A DNA stretch of 64,000 nt, from positions 219,393-283,392 of IMG/VR virus record IMGVR_UViG_3300042879_006196; one strand, given 5' to 3'. This document shows, in pieces, positions 18,942-27,926 of the stretch (its first letter is position 1; each line of letters opens with the position of its first letter). Position numbers and translations under genes: made by a program. Under the pieces are notes generated by a model. It searched no databases. It had not been told where the DNA came from and worked only from the letters and a program-made list of their open reading frames with translations. Source of the stretch: a virus.

Positions 18942-20219
18942 TTATTGTATCACCGCTTGATCTTGCACTGCAAGCATGTTAGTATTATATGAAAGACTCA
19001 AAGATAACCCCTCTACTACATTTTCAGTCCACGTAGGAGGTTTTATTGCCATACTGAAAATATCTGAATTTCTCAAATAATTATTGTTAACTAATCTGGT
19101 ATAAATGGTTACGCCAAGAACAGTATCTGAAGCCGCTCCTACTTGTCTAGCCCACAAAGATGGTGTATTTGTTACTGAGCTAATGTTCAACGTTAAAAAA
19201 TTAAAAAATACAGACGAATATAAATAATTTGATGACGTTACTGTTGCAGGGTTAACATACCAAATGACGTTTGATGATAAAGTTGTTAAATCATATCCCA
19301 CTTCAAAGAATTGATGTATAAAAACATAATCTGGATATATTGGCTGTATATAAACAAAGCCATTAACAATTTTAGTGATCAAATATAGTCCTGATGTTTT
19401 CCCCCCTAAAGATCCTGCGCCATCTGTTAAGACGTTTACTGCTACTACTTGATTTAGCTCTAAACTAACACTCGAAAATAAACTTGCATTTAATTTATTT
19501 TCAGAAAGTTCACTACTTAGTGTGATGCCATAATCTGCAGAGGTTAGTTTTAAATTTGCAGTTTGAGACACCCAAAAATATCCACTTGTGTTATACAATC
19601 CGTAAAATGAATCCCCGTATTGGTCACTGACTTTAACTCTTGTAAAAATATATGATTGGTTTTGAGTTAACAATGAATTTACGCTTGCTGTGTCGCTTGA
19701 ATCATCATATACTGTTAAATTTATACCAGTTATAGTTGTAACTCTGTATATTTTATTTTCTGAGTTAGTGGTTTGATTTTTTAGCAAAATTAAATCATTT
19801 AAATTTAATGTGTTTGACAATACAGAAGTATAACTGGCAATTTGATAATAGTTACTGCCTATTGCAGTAAGTGTTACGTTCGTACTTTTATCTGTAGCTG
19901 AAACCAAAGGAAAAAAACATACTGTTGGGCTATTATAATTTAAAAACCTATAATCAAAGCCTCTGTCAAACCCATTCAAAGAATAATATGTGGAATTTCT
20001 GATAGAAGAAACATTTTTGTCATCAAATGACATCGAAAGTTCTAATGCATTTTGATTAGTTATAGTGAACAGAAATTGTTTATTCTGAAGATTCATGTAT
20101 GTGTTATTATCGCCATTATCAGAAATAGATAATAGCGATAATTTCGGCTCAATGACCGCATTATTTGCCACTTGATATAATCTCACATCTTGTGGCAAAG
20201 GTATATCGTTGTAGTTCAT
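18942..20219 (-). CDS. Probable virion/tail protein with fibre module
   Basis: The 425-residue beta-rich protein contains LNDLILLKNQTTNSENKIYR. This is a form of the common fibre module in which VLVKNQT is followed by NGIY. The module also occurs in the giant first gene and in the 51086 gene. It starts inside the last codons of PhoH (4-base overlap). It is probably an external tail component, a role inferred from the module. Confidence 0.6.
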   Translation of the reverse strand: MNYNDIPLPQDVRLYQVANNAVIEPKLSLLSISDNGDNNTYMNLQNKQFLFTITNQNALELSMSFDDKNVSSIRNSTYYSLNGFDRGFDYRFLNYNSPTVCFFPLVSATDKSTNVTLTAIGSNYYQIASYTSVLSNTLNLNDLILLKNQTTNSENKIYRVTTITGINLTVYDDSSDTASVNSLLTQNQSYIFTRVKVSDQYGDSFYGLYNTSGYFWVSQTANLKLTSADYGITLSSELSENKLNASLFSSVSLELNQVVAVNVLTDGAGSLGGKTSGLYLITKIVNGFVYIQPIYPDYVFIHQFFEVGYDLTTLSSNVIWYVNPATVTSSNYLYSSVFFNFLTLNISSVTNTPSLWARQVGAASDTVLGVTIYTRLVNNNYLRNSDIFSMAIKPPTWTENVVEGLSLSLSYNTNMLAVQDQAVIQ

Positions 20220-21574
20220 TTTCTTAATTTAAAAATGCTTGAAGCTGCAGCTGACAAAATAGATCTTTCCACTTTGTTCATTGTAATTGCTGCGGCAACT
20301 TCATGAGTTTTACTACCATTGATTGCATGAGCTAATCCACAAGAATTTTTATCAAGATACGGATTTTCTATTTGTGACATATCTCCTAATAATATAACTT
20401 TAGAATTTTTCCCACATCTTTCAACAACCATTCTTGCTTCTTTAGGGCTTACATTTTCTGCTTCATCTAAGATGATAAAACTATTTGGAATAGATCTTCC
20501 TTGAATAAAAGCCATTGCCTCCACTTCTATGATTCCTTCTTCAACCATATCTTCAAAGCTATTTCCTCCAAATTTTCCATCATACCCTTTAAAAGCTGTT
20601 AACTGTACAATGTTGTCTTTGATTGGACCCAGCCAAGCACTTACTTTTTCTAATTTAGAACCTGGCAAAAATCCAATTTCTTTGCCACCTACGGCAACCA
20701 TTGGTTTCATAACAATTATTCTATCATATTGTCCAAGATTTACTTTTTCTAGCCCCACTGCAATAGCCATTAAAGTTTTTCCGCTACCTGCTGGTCCACT
20801 TAAGCACACAAGAGGTATATTATCATTTGCCAACGCCTCAAGAGCAAATCTTTGCTCCATGTTCTTTGCAGTAATTCCCATGTAAGATTCTTTTTTCTTT
20901 TTGTCATCCATGAACTTAATTTCTCTTTCGTAAAACCAAGCTAACACAGACTGATTTCCAAATCTAAAACAAATAAATTCATTAGGATTTAAATTTTCTA
21001 ATTGATCTTGGCAGACTAAATTTGAAATTTTGCATTCTTCTCTTTTTGACAAATATTCCCAATCTGACAATTCATTTATAGAAACAATTCTATAACCCTC
21101 AAAAAAGTTTTTCTCTGATAACAAATCACTTTTGTAATTTTCAGCAACGCAACCCCAAGATATCGCCCTTACTCTTAATCCAGTGTCTTTGGAAACCACT
21201 ACTACTTTTCTTTTTGGATTTGCGGCTTTTAATGAAATTGCCGAGTCAATAATTGCATTATCAGAGTTCACTCTAGTAATAGATGGTTTTTCATTTCTCA
21301 TTAAAGGTGCTTCATTGTTATAAATAAAAAGTTTGCCACCTTTTTCATTTATCACCACTCCTTTAGTCATTTGTTGAATATCATATTGATCTAAATTTCT
21401 AAAAACTTCTCTAGCCGCCCATCCTGCGGTTTCTTTTCTTGTTTTAATTTCATCTAAATCATCAATGCAAGCCAGAGGAATGTAAATATCATTTTCTTCA
21501 AATTTGTAAATACAATCTGGATCGTGCAATAATACGCATGTGTCAATTACGAAGATGTGTTTGGGTTTTGCCAT
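20216..21574 (-). CDS. phoH: PIN-PhoH protein (PhoH2-type)
   Basis: The 452-residue protein has an N-terminal PIN ribonuclease domain (about 1-130; Asp11 in VIDTC and further acids in DDLDEI and DNAIID). The C-terminal PhoH ATPase has Walker A GPAGSGKT near residue 260 and Walker B IILDEAE near 366. PIN-PhoH proteins act as RNA-dependent helicase-nucleases. PhoH is very common in large phages, but its phage role is unsettled. A weak Shine-Dalgarno sequence (AGAAGG) precedes the ATG. It is upstream of, and overlaps, the minus-strand virion genes. Confidence 0.92.
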   Translation of the reverse strand: MAKPKHIFVIDTCVLLHDPDCIYKFEENDIYIPLACIDDLDEIKTRKETAGWAAREVFRNLDQYDIQQMTKGVVINEKGGKLFIYNNEAPLMRNEKPSITRVNSDNAIIDSAISLKAANPKRKVVVVSKDTGLRVRAISWGCVAENYKSDLLSEKNFFEGYRIVSINELSDWEYLSKREECKISNLVCQDQLENLNPNEFICFRFGNQSVLAWFYEREIKFMDDKKKKESYMGITAKNMEQRFALEALANDNIPLVCLSGPAGSGKTLMAIAVGLEKVNLGQYDRIIVMKPMVAVGGKEIGFLPGSKLEKVSAWLGPIKDNIVQLTAFKGYDGKFGGNSFEDMVEEGIIEVEAMAFIQGRSIPNSFIILDEAENVSPKEARMVVERCGKNSKVILLGDMSQIENPYLDKNSCGLAHAINGSKTHEVAAAITMNKVERSILSAAASSIFKLRK

Positions 21575-21621
21575 ATTTTTTACCTTCTGTTATAATTTGA
21601 GAAATGAGTGCTAACCCTCCT

Positions 21622-22467
21622 TTAAAGTTTATCAAGGAAATCAGCTGCATTTTCATCGAATTTTGTTGAAAATAACTTTAAATTTTGCAAGTATTCCAAT
21701 ACTTTTCTGTCTTTATCGATAGCTTCATTAACTTTTTTTGTTTTTAAAACATTATTATTTTTTGAGACAAAAGTATCATTCAATATAGACTGTATATCAC
21801 TTTTGATGTTTTCTTTGTTCTCAAAGTACTTAGAAATGTCAGACGCTCTTGAAGATTCGATTAATATTTTATCATTAAATGTAAGCATAATTGAATTATC
21901 ATAAGCTACATTGGTGGTTGCCAAAGTCTTTGAAGGAACAAATAAACACACTAAAACAGAAAGTGAATCATCAGAGTACAGGTTGTGTGAAAGCTCTGCG
22001 AGTTCTTCTGACAAATTTATAACGTTCAAACATAATTCTAAGTTTGTGTCAAGTATTTTGAAGATCCATTCATAAACATCTTCTGAAGTTGTTGGTTTGT
22101 ATAAGGGCTTTAAGTTCAAATCCGTTTTCCAGTCAGAAATTAAATCAAAAAGTTGGTTTCCTAGTTTAGAAGCTAGAGAATTTTTATCAAACCAATTAAA
22201 ATTATTATCATTAATACCTAAAGAGACATTGGTTTCTTTTGAGTTATCTTCAATCAGTTTTTGTTTGCTTTTCATTAAAAACTTAAAGTCTTCATCTTTT
22301 CCGCCATAGTCTGGATGATATTTACGAGCTAATTTTCTGAAGTTTGCTTCCACCAACTTACACAATTCTTGTTTATTTACATTGTCATTTTTAATTGGAA
22401 TGTCATTTTTTTCTATCTCCAAAAAATCTAAATATAGTTGATTATCAATGTAAAATTTTTCAATCAT
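21622..22467 (-). CDS. J-domain protein (second J-protein)
   Basis: The 281-residue protein has a J-domain at about 28-70: FRKLARKYHPDYGGKDEDF includes the essential HPD. It lacks the zinc finger and the DnaJ C-terminal domains, so it is a type-III J-protein that would recruit an Hsp70 to one specific client. The remaining ~200 residues are helical and not recognised. It overlaps the next gene upstream by 8 bases. It could direct the phage or host DnaK to virion assembly; that is inference. Confidence 0.75.
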   Translation of the reverse strand: MIEKFYIDNQLYLDFLEIEKNDIPIKNDNVNKQELCKLVEANFRKLARKYHPDYGGKDEDFKFLMKSKQKLIEDNSKETNVSLGINDNNFNWFDKNSLASKLGNQLFDLISDWKTDLNLKPLYKPTTSEDVYEWIFKILDTNLELCLNVINLSEELAELSHNLYSDDSLSVLVCLFVPSKTLATTNVAYDNSIMLTFNDKILIESSRASDISKYFENKENIKSDIQSILNDTFVSKNNNVLKTKKVNEAIDKDRKVLEYLQNLKLFSTKFDENAADFLDKL

Positions 22468-23038
22468 CTATAAATTGTACAGTTAAGCTTGAAAAATCTA
22501 TAGTTAATTTAGTTTCATTCAAATCGAAGTAATTGAATTTATTTTTAATTAAGGTTTTTGACATTTTTTCAGCAAGATGAGGGTTTTTAAAATTCTTGAA
22601 AGATAATGATCTCAATTTTTTGTTGTCTAATTTATCTTCATTTTTTGTTAAAAGTAAATATTTAAAAAGATTGTTTTCAAAATCTCTAAAATCATTTTTA
22701 AATGAAATCATTTCATTCAAAGAGAATTGATCATACAAATTGAATATAAATTCTTCAATTTTAATTTTTTTCTTTAAACCCAAGCATTGAAGCTGTATTT
22801 TTGAAAAAAAATCAATAGGTTCGCCATAAATTTGATGAAGAATTTCATTTTCAATCAGAAAAACACGAACTGGTTTATTTTTGATAAATTCAACCACCAA
22901 TAAATCGCCCGATTTTACTTCATTTATAATCAAAGATAAAGGAGGTAAATTATTTGTAAATATAGTTTCTATCACTGTTGAAAAAGGATAGCTAATTTTC
23001 TTATAAGTTTTATTAATCAAACATTTGAATTCATGCAC
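22460..23038 (-). CDS. Hypothetical protein
   Basis: I do not recognise this 192-residue, Lys/Phe/Asn-rich protein. The first half looks beta-rich and the second helical. It overlaps its upstream neighbour by 8 bases and the J-domain gene by 8 bases, so four genes from 23997 to 22460 form one coupled unit. By context it could be a small baseplate or tail assembly protein. Confidence 0.6.
   Translation of the reverse strand: MHEFKCLINKTYKKISYPFSTVIETIFTNNLPPLSLIINEVKSGDLLVVEFIKNKPVRVFLIENEILHQIYGEPIDFFSKIQLQCLGLKKKIKIEEFIFNLYDQFSLNEMISFKNDFRDFENNLFKYLLLTKNEDKLDNKKLRSLSFKNFKNPHLAEKMSKTLIKNKFNYFDLNETKLTIDFSSLTVQFIDD
22474..22479 (-). promoter_or_regulatory. -10-like TACAAT before J-domain gene
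   Basis: On the minus strand TGTACAATTTATAG precedes the ATG. TACAAT predicts a start on the A of the ATG at 22467. It lies inside the 3' end of the upstream gene. Confidence 0.45.
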
Positions 23039-23567
23039 TGATAATATTATTCACTATGTTATCGTCATATTCATTCAAGTACGAACTAGATTTACTCCAT
23101 TTATACTTCCAAACTTGATTTAATTTATGACAAATTACTTTTGTTGTAATACATGACATATCATCTAAATGTGCAGCATTTGATTTCAAGAAATTTTTTC
23201 TTTCAATGCTCCTCAGATTTAAGTTGAAAAGTTTTTTGAACTTGTTTGGAAGATAATCAAAAAAGTCATCATTTTTATCAAAACACAATCTGCACAAATC
23301 AAACACAATCTCATATTCTATGTCTTCTAAAAAAGAATCTAAAAAATTTTCTTCAATTATTTCAAAGTATTTTTTATCCATTTCAACAAAATGAAATTCA
23401 TCCTTTGTTAAAAAATTTTTCACTTTAGACAATTTCAATCTAGTGTTTTTTTTAATAATAAATCTGGGTATACCAAAAAGATTTTTTTGTTTTGCTACAC
23501 ATGAAGCAATGAAATTTTCTGCTTCATGTTCATTCAATTCCTCTAAAATAACATTTAATTTATTCAA
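23031..23567 (-). CDS. Hypothetical protein
   Basis: The 178-residue, charged and probably helical protein begins LNVILEELNEHEAENFIASC. No domain is recognised. It overlaps the upstream 83-residue gene by 4 bases. The compact overlap pattern implies coupled translation. Confidence 0.6.
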   Translation of the reverse strand: MNKLNVILEELNEHEAENFIASCVAKQKNLFGIPRFIIKKNTRLKLSKVKNFLTKDEFHFVEMDKKYFEIIEENFLDSFLEDIEYEIVFDLCRLCFDKNDDFFDYLPNKFKKLFNLNLRSIERKNFLKSNAAHLDDMSCITTKVICHKLNQVWKYKWSKSSSYLNEYDDNIVNNIISA

Positions 23568-23815
23568 TTTATTTTTAATTCATCCACTGCTTGTTGAACG
23601 AATGGTGTTACCAAGCCATAATCGTCGTGAATTCGCACATGATTTAGCCTTCCGTGTTTTTCTTTTAAAATTTCTATCACTCTGTTGATAAAAAAAGTTA
23701 ACTGTCTTGCCGAAGGAAACTCTTCTTTTATTGAAAGGTATTTCCTTTGGATAAGTTTTGATGCTATATATCTTATCAACTTTTCTTCAAAATTCATTTT
23801 ACCATTCTTACCCAA
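23564..23815 (-). CDS. Small hypothetical protein
   Basis: The 83-residue basic protein is mostly helical. It is coupled to both neighbours by 4- and 22-base overlaps. No recognised motif. Confidence 0.55.
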   Translation of the reverse strand: MGKNGKMNFEEKLIRYIASKLIQRKYLSIKEEFPSARQLTFFINRVIEILKEKHGRLNHVRIHDDYGLVTPFVQQAVDELKIN

Positions 23816-23997
23816 GCTACATTTTGAGATGGGACATTTAATAAGGTGATTTTAAAATTCGCATCTTCAAAGATTGTGTGGTGATCTTTTGTGATCATTA
23901 AAAAACCTTTGATTGATGGCAGCATTTTGTTTGGATTGTAAATTTCAATAATCCATTCACCGTATCCTCTATTTAAAGGTATCATTTCGTTTCCCAC
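23794..23997 (-). CDS. Small hypothetical protein
   Basis: The 67-residue protein starts at GTG (23997), with a possible alternative ATG at 23985. It is the first gene of the minus-strand unit and diverges from clpX across 62 bases. No domain recognised. Confidence 0.5.
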   Translation of the reverse strand: MGNEMIPLNRGYGEWIIEIYNPNKMLPSIKGFLMITKDHHTIFEDANFKITLLNVPSQNVAWVRMVK

Positions 23998-24059
23998 AAA
24001 TTAATATTTAAGCTAATAAAAGTTTAATGCCTTGCGTATATTGAAATAAGAAACAAATT

Positions 24060-25499
24060 ATGAGAAAAAAAGACTCTAAAACTGAAAATTGTACTATTTG
24101 TGCAGCTCCTGTAGATCCATCCAACGCATTTGTGTTTTATTTTAACAATCAAGAACACTTTTTCTGTGAATCTCATGAAAGACCATTCAAAATGGGCATT
24201 GATATTGGTCAAATAGAAATGAACTCAAAGTTTATATCTTTTATCTCTGATTTACCAGACCCTACCCCTAAAAATGAATTAAAATCTGCATTAAGGCAAT
24301 TCATTCCTATGACAAAAATGCAAGATCCAGAATTCAAGGAAAAAGAAAATTTTATATTATCTACAAAAATTTCTAGCCCCAAACAACTGTTCGATGAAAT
24401 AGGTAAAACAGTAATTGGTCAAGATGAGGCTAGAAAAACTATTTCAGTTTCTGTAATCAACCATTTACAATTGCTAAACCAAGATGTGGAGCAAGTTACA
24501 CAATCTGACAAGCATCATGTTTTAATGCTTGGCAAGTCAGGTTCAGGTAAAACTTTAATTGCAAATACTGTTGCAAATCTTTTCAATTTACCATTTGCCG
24601 TAGGAGATGCTACAAATTACTCCCCTACTGGTTTTCAAGGATCTGATGCAGAGTCTATCATACATGATCTTTTGTTTAAAGCAGATATGAATTTTGATTT
24701 AGCCGAGAGAGGGATTGCATTTATTGATGAAATTGACAAAATTTGTAGTTCAAATAAATCTTCTGGAAGGTATGAATCTTTTATTGGATCAACACAATCC
24801 ACTCTATTGAAACTAGTAGAAGGCAAAACTATTAAAGTACCAAGCACAGTCTTGGGTGATGGACCTGGAGCGCCATATGACTGCAGCTCGGAAAGAGTGT
24901 TGTTCTTCTTAGGTGGCGCCTTTAATGGCTTATCAGAAATTCTTGCCAAAAAGATGGGAATGAAAGAAAGGTCTGTTGGATTTATCAAAACACATGATGA
25001 AAAAAGTAAAGATATTGATGAAGCAATGAAGTCATATGAAATTTTTTCACAAGCTTCGCGTGAGGATATGGTAGAGTCTTTAATTGAATTTGGAATGCTT
25101 TCCGAACTAGTAGGAAGAATTCCATCGATAGTTGCTCTTAAGCCCTTGAGCAAAGAAGATTTAACAAAAGTTTTAGTTGAGTCCACTGTATCTCCGTTAG
25201 AAAAACAAAAGTATATTTTTGAAAAATCTGGTTATAAATTGGAATTCACTGAAGAATTCATCAAAGCAACTGTAGAAAAATCTTACAAATCAGCTGTTGG
25301 CACCAGGGCTCTTGATTCATATGTCAAAAAAGCTGTTAGCGCCGCTAGTTTTGATTTATTGTCTTTGATTAATGTGTCTGGGTCAAAAGGCACAGTACTT
25401 ATCACAGATGAGTGTTTAACAAACCCTGCCGCTTATCAAACTAGTAAAATTCTTGTTGCCAGCAGTCCTGTGTCTTTTCAAAATTCATTAACCATCTAA
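24060..25499 (+). CDS. clpX: ClpX AAA+ unfoldase
   Basis: The 479-residue protein has an N-terminal zinc-binding segment (CTIC, then CESH). The AAA+ core has Walker A LGKSGSGKT (about 157-166), Walker B IAFIDEID (about 219-226), arginine finger/sensor region GRIPS and sensor-2 GTRALDS. The pore loop reads TGFQGSD where E. coli has GYVGED, so an aromatic is kept. The loop that docks ClpP (IGF in bacteria) aligns with SVGFIK, keeping hydrophobic-Gly-Phe. No ClpP is seen in the window, so it could dock host ClpP or act alone as an unfoldase. A weak TATATT lies 17 bases before the ATG. Confidence 0.93.
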   Translation: MRKKDSKTENCTICAAPVDPSNAFVFYFNNQEHFFCESHERPFKMGIDIGQIEMNSKFISFISDLPDPTPKNELKSALRQFIPMTKMQDPEFKEKENFILSTKISSPKQLFDEIGKTVIGQDEARKTISVSVINHLQLLNQDVEQVTQSDKHHVLMLGKSGSGKTLIANTVANLFNLPFAVGDATNYSPTGFQGSDAESIIHDLLFKADMNFDLAERGIAFIDEIDKICSSNKSSGRYESFIGSTQSTLLKLVEGKTIKVPSTVLGDGPGAPYDCSSERVLFFLGGAFNGLSEILAKKMGMKERSVGFIKTHDEKSKDIDEAMKSYEIFSQASREDMVESLIEFGMLSELVGRIPSIVALKPLSKEDLTKVLVESTVSPLEKQKYIFEKSGYKLEFTEEFIKATVEKSYKSAVGTRALDSYVKKAVSAASFDLLSLINVSGSKGTVLITDECLTNPAAYQTSKILVASSPVSFQNSLTI

Positions 25500-25520
25500 A
25501 AGGATGTTGAGTTTATTGAC

Positions 25521-25526
25521 TATAAT
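25521..25526 (+). promoter_or_regulatory. -10-like TATAAT before 25536
   Basis: Two overlapping TATAAT copies (25521-25526 and 25528-25533) precede the ATG at 25536. The first gives a leader of about 3 nt. Confidence 0.45.
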
Positions 25527-25535
25527 ATATAATTA

Positions 25536-25817
25536 ATGGGCGGTATTTTCAAAAAATCACAAACTGACAGTGGTCAACCTGAAACAATAAACATAGGAAC
25601 TGGTAATTTTCCATTACCGCCTATGACCAAAAAAGATATTTTGCTTTTCACAAGTAGAGCACCTGACATCGAGCAAATAGAGATATTTGCGCAAAGAATT
25701 AAAGAAAACAATCCAAATGCTAGTTCAGATCAGCTTGCTGCAATGCTTGAAGAAAAAATAAAACAAGTTTATGGAAAATTTATAGATGATTGGAGTAAAA
25801 AATTTAATTTAAAATAA
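25536..25817 (+). CDS. Small hypothetical protein
   Basis: The 93-residue protein has a Gly-rich N-terminus and a helical C-terminal half (about 45-93). No family is recognised. It lies one base before the next gene, so the two are coupled. Confidence 0.6.
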   Translation: MGGIFKKSQTDSGQPETINIGTGNFPLPPMTKKDILLFTSRAPDIEQIEIFAQRIKENNPNASSDQLAAMLEEKIKQVYGKFIDDWSKKFNLK

Positions 25818-25818
25818 A

Positions 25819-26370
25819 ATGATAAACCAAGCAAATAATTTTTTTTCAGAAATAGAGTATTATGAATCACGAGGCAATTATGTACTTGCTGACAAACTCA
25901 CAAAAAGTTTTTTAAAAATTGCTTATCAGGCTAATATTTCCGATATTGGAAAAGATTACTCCGAAGCTTTTGCAGATAAGTTTTCTTTAGATGTTATTTA
26001 TCATTATGCGAGCCTTATTCCAGAATGTTTAGAAGTATTAAAATCTGATCCAAATTTGCTTCCATTTTTAGCCAAAGATTACAAAGATTTAATTTACGAA
26101 AAAACACAATCTGGAAAAGATGTTGATTCTGCTGCTTATGAAGCTGCAGAAGAAATGGAAACATCTTATGAACAAAGAATGAACTTAGATCAATTTATTA
26201 AAGGAGATAAAGATTTAGCATATGATTGTATAGAAAAAATATCTAAAATCTTTGGGCAAGAATCTAAAGAGTCTAAAAATTTGGATCCAGCAAATCCAGC
26301 TAATTCAAAAAATTCAACAAAAGTTACAACTCCTCCTTCAAGAGCTGTGCCTCCGATACCAGCTAAGTAA
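25819..26370 (+). CDS. Hypothetical protein with N-terminal helical motif
   Basis: The 183-residue acidic, helical protein has a Pro/Ser/Thr-rich tail. The N-terminal segment ESRGNYVLADKLTKSFLKIA shares a spacing of small, acidic and AD residues with segments in the 16780 and 53435 proteins. Function is unknown. A recurring assembly or docking motif is possible. Confidence 0.6.
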   Translation: MINQANNFFSEIEYYESRGNYVLADKLTKSFLKIAYQANISDIGKDYSEAFADKFSLDVIYHYASLIPECLEVLKSDPNLLPFLAKDYKDLIYEKTQSGKDVDSAAYEAAEEMETSYEQRMNLDQFIKGDKDLAYDCIEKISKIFGQESKESKNLDPANPANSKNSTKVTTPPSRAVPPIPAK

Positions 26371-26377
26371 TTTTTTG

Positions 26378-26383
26378 TATAAT
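26378..26383 (+). promoter_or_regulatory. -10-like TATAAT before GTG 26391
   Basis: TTGTATAATTT, with TATAAT 7 bases before a GTG start. The predicted leader is about 1 nt. One AGATTGTGT copy (26386-26394) overlaps the start codon. Confidence 0.5.
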
Positions 26384-26390
26384 TTAGATT

Positions 26391-27107
26391 GTGTCATTAA
26401 AATGCCCATTTTATAATCAAGCTTGTATACTTAAGCCCCAAGCAAATCTTCCTGAGTTTAAAGCTGAGCATGACTGCAAATCCCATATACAAGCTTGTTC
26501 GTTTTTTATTAAAGAAAAAATCAAACAAATAAAAGTAGACACTAAAATTAAAATTATTATTAAACAAGTAAATAATGTTTATCTTGTGCAAGCTGATGGG
26601 TTAGTGTATCCAAACAATAATTTATTACATATTGATGATCCTCTTTTAAATAAGATGACCTTAAATCAAGCTCAGGCAAAATGCGATAATATTATCAAAA
26701 ATCCTGTTAAAATGGGATATCCTTATAGTTTCCCTGTTCCCTCTAATTGGAAAATCAAACAAAAACATTTTATTAATGCTGTCATAGCTGGCGCTTCTAG
26801 ACTTGTTAACGAAGCTGATGTTGCAAGTGCAATGAAGAAAACAATTTTATATGCAGATGAAATCGGCTTACAATCATTATTGTTTATGCCTTGTGATAAT
26901 GGCACTCACGATATTTCCTTGACAAGTTTGTCACAACTGTCCTCAATCTTCACAATTTGTCAAAAACATGATTTCAAAAATTTAAAAACTATTTTTATTT
27001 GCATGGCTGACGAGGAATCGGAGCAGGCTTTCATAGAATATTATAATAGGATCTTCGGGAGCAAAAATGAGCCAGGAAATGAAATCAACGTTGCAATCAA
27101 TTCTTAA
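26391..27107 (+). CDS. Cys-rich protein with degenerate macro-domain-like fold
   Basis: The 238-residue protein has an N-terminal Cys-rich stretch (CPFYNQAC, then CKSHIQAC). The rest reads like a diverged macro domain: DGLVYPNNNLL resembles the ADP-ribose-binding VNAAN strand-loop. AMKKTILYADEIGLQSLLFMP and the following Gly-Thr resemble the second ligand loop (SIAFP..GTG). Key Gly residues are only partly kept. Macro domains bind or remove ADP-ribose, which would fit counter-defence or RNA repair, but this assignment is by eye. The start is a GTG. Confidence 0.5.
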   Translation: MSLKCPFYNQACILKPQANLPEFKAEHDCKSHIQACSFFIKEKIKQIKVDTKIKIIIKQVNNVYLVQADGLVYPNNNLLHIDDPLLNKMTLNQAQAKCDNIIKNPVKMGYPYSFPVPSNWKIKQKHFINAVIAGASRLVNEADVASAMKKTILYADEIGLQSLLFMPCDNGTHDISLTSLSQLSSIFTICQKHDFKNLKTIFICMADEESEQAFIEYYNRIFGSKNEPGNEINVAINS

Positions 27108-27345
27108 CTCAATTGAAAAGCCTGCATTTTTAAAACATCACAATAAAATAGAATTAGTTAATGAATTATTTTTGAGCCAGGGTTATACCACTCAAAACTA
27201 TTTAGACAAAAGCAAAGAAGCTGGCTGCTATATAGAAGAAAAAGACATTAATAATGATATGAAAATATGTGAAATTAAAAATTGCGACTTACAACTCCTG
27301 AAACAATCTCAACAAAAACTTACAAAGGCAATGGCACTACTCTAA
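27067..27345 (+). CDS. Small hypothetical protein
   Basis: The 92-residue helical protein starts inside the previous gene (41-base overlap) and ends on the TAATG that starts the next one. No domain recognised. The overlap order marks a coupled unit of three genes. Confidence 0.5.
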   Translation: MSQEMKSTLQSILNSIEKPAFLKHHNKIELVNELFLSQGYTTQNYLDKSKEAGCYIEEKDINNDMKICEIKNCDLQLLKQSQQKLTKAMALL

Positions 27346-27926
27346 TGGAAGAAAGAAACTACGATTTTTCAACTTTATCAGAAAGAATTTCTGCACAAAC
27401 TCAAGCATACGTTGAGTTTTCTAATGCTCTCGTTAAAATTATTGAGCAAACTGCTGCCATTAGGGACACTAACAATCACTTACTAGATGATTACAAAAAT
27501 TTAAATGAAAAATTTCAAAAACTACTAGTTGATTTTAACACTTTTTCATTCCAAGCTAATTCAAGTTTTCAAGATCTTGACAGAGATTTAGTTGTCATTA
27601 AAACAAGTTTAGAAGATTATGAAAAACAATTGAAGGAACTCATTGAAGAAATGAATGAGCGCAACACCACTTTGTTTGATATGATTGAAGAACTTACAAA
27701 GCATTCAGAGCAAGTAAAAGAACACATAAGTTCTGATAACAATGGAGTAAAGAAAGCATTGGAAGATCTATCTGTGAGAGTGGAAAACCAGAATGTATTA
27801 ATTGCTGAATTTAAAAAATCAATTGATAAATTCAAAATGTTTTTCTGGACAGTGGGTGTTTTTCTTTCTATAATAGGCGCACTATCTCAGTTTGGAATTA
27901 TTTCCATTACTTGGTTTAAAAAATAA
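27345..27926 (+). CDS. Coiled-coil protein with C-terminal membrane anchor
   Basis: The 193-residue protein has a long coiled-coil region (about 10-160) rich in Glu, Lys, Leu and Asn. One hydrophobic C-terminal segment (FFWTVGVFLSIIGALSQFGI) is then capped by Lys-Lys. I chose the ATG at 27345, which overlaps the TAA of the previous gene (TAATG), over an in-frame start at 27282. The topology suggests a tail-anchored inner-membrane protein. A spanin- or lysis-related role is possible but not shown. Confidence 0.65.
   Translation: MEERNYDFSTLSERISAQTQAYVEFSNALVKIIEQTAAIRDTNNHLLDDYKNLNEKFQKLLVDFNTFSFQANSSFQDLDRDLVVIKTSLEDYEKQLKELIEEMNERNTTLFDMIEELTKHSEQVKEHISSDNNGVKKALEDLSVRVENQNVLIAEFKKSIDKFKMFFWTVGVFLSIIGALSQFGIISITWFKK

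Noticed and set aside
23794-24060. ClpP near clpX
   Set aside because: No Ser-His-Asp ClpP pattern in any neighbouring gene.
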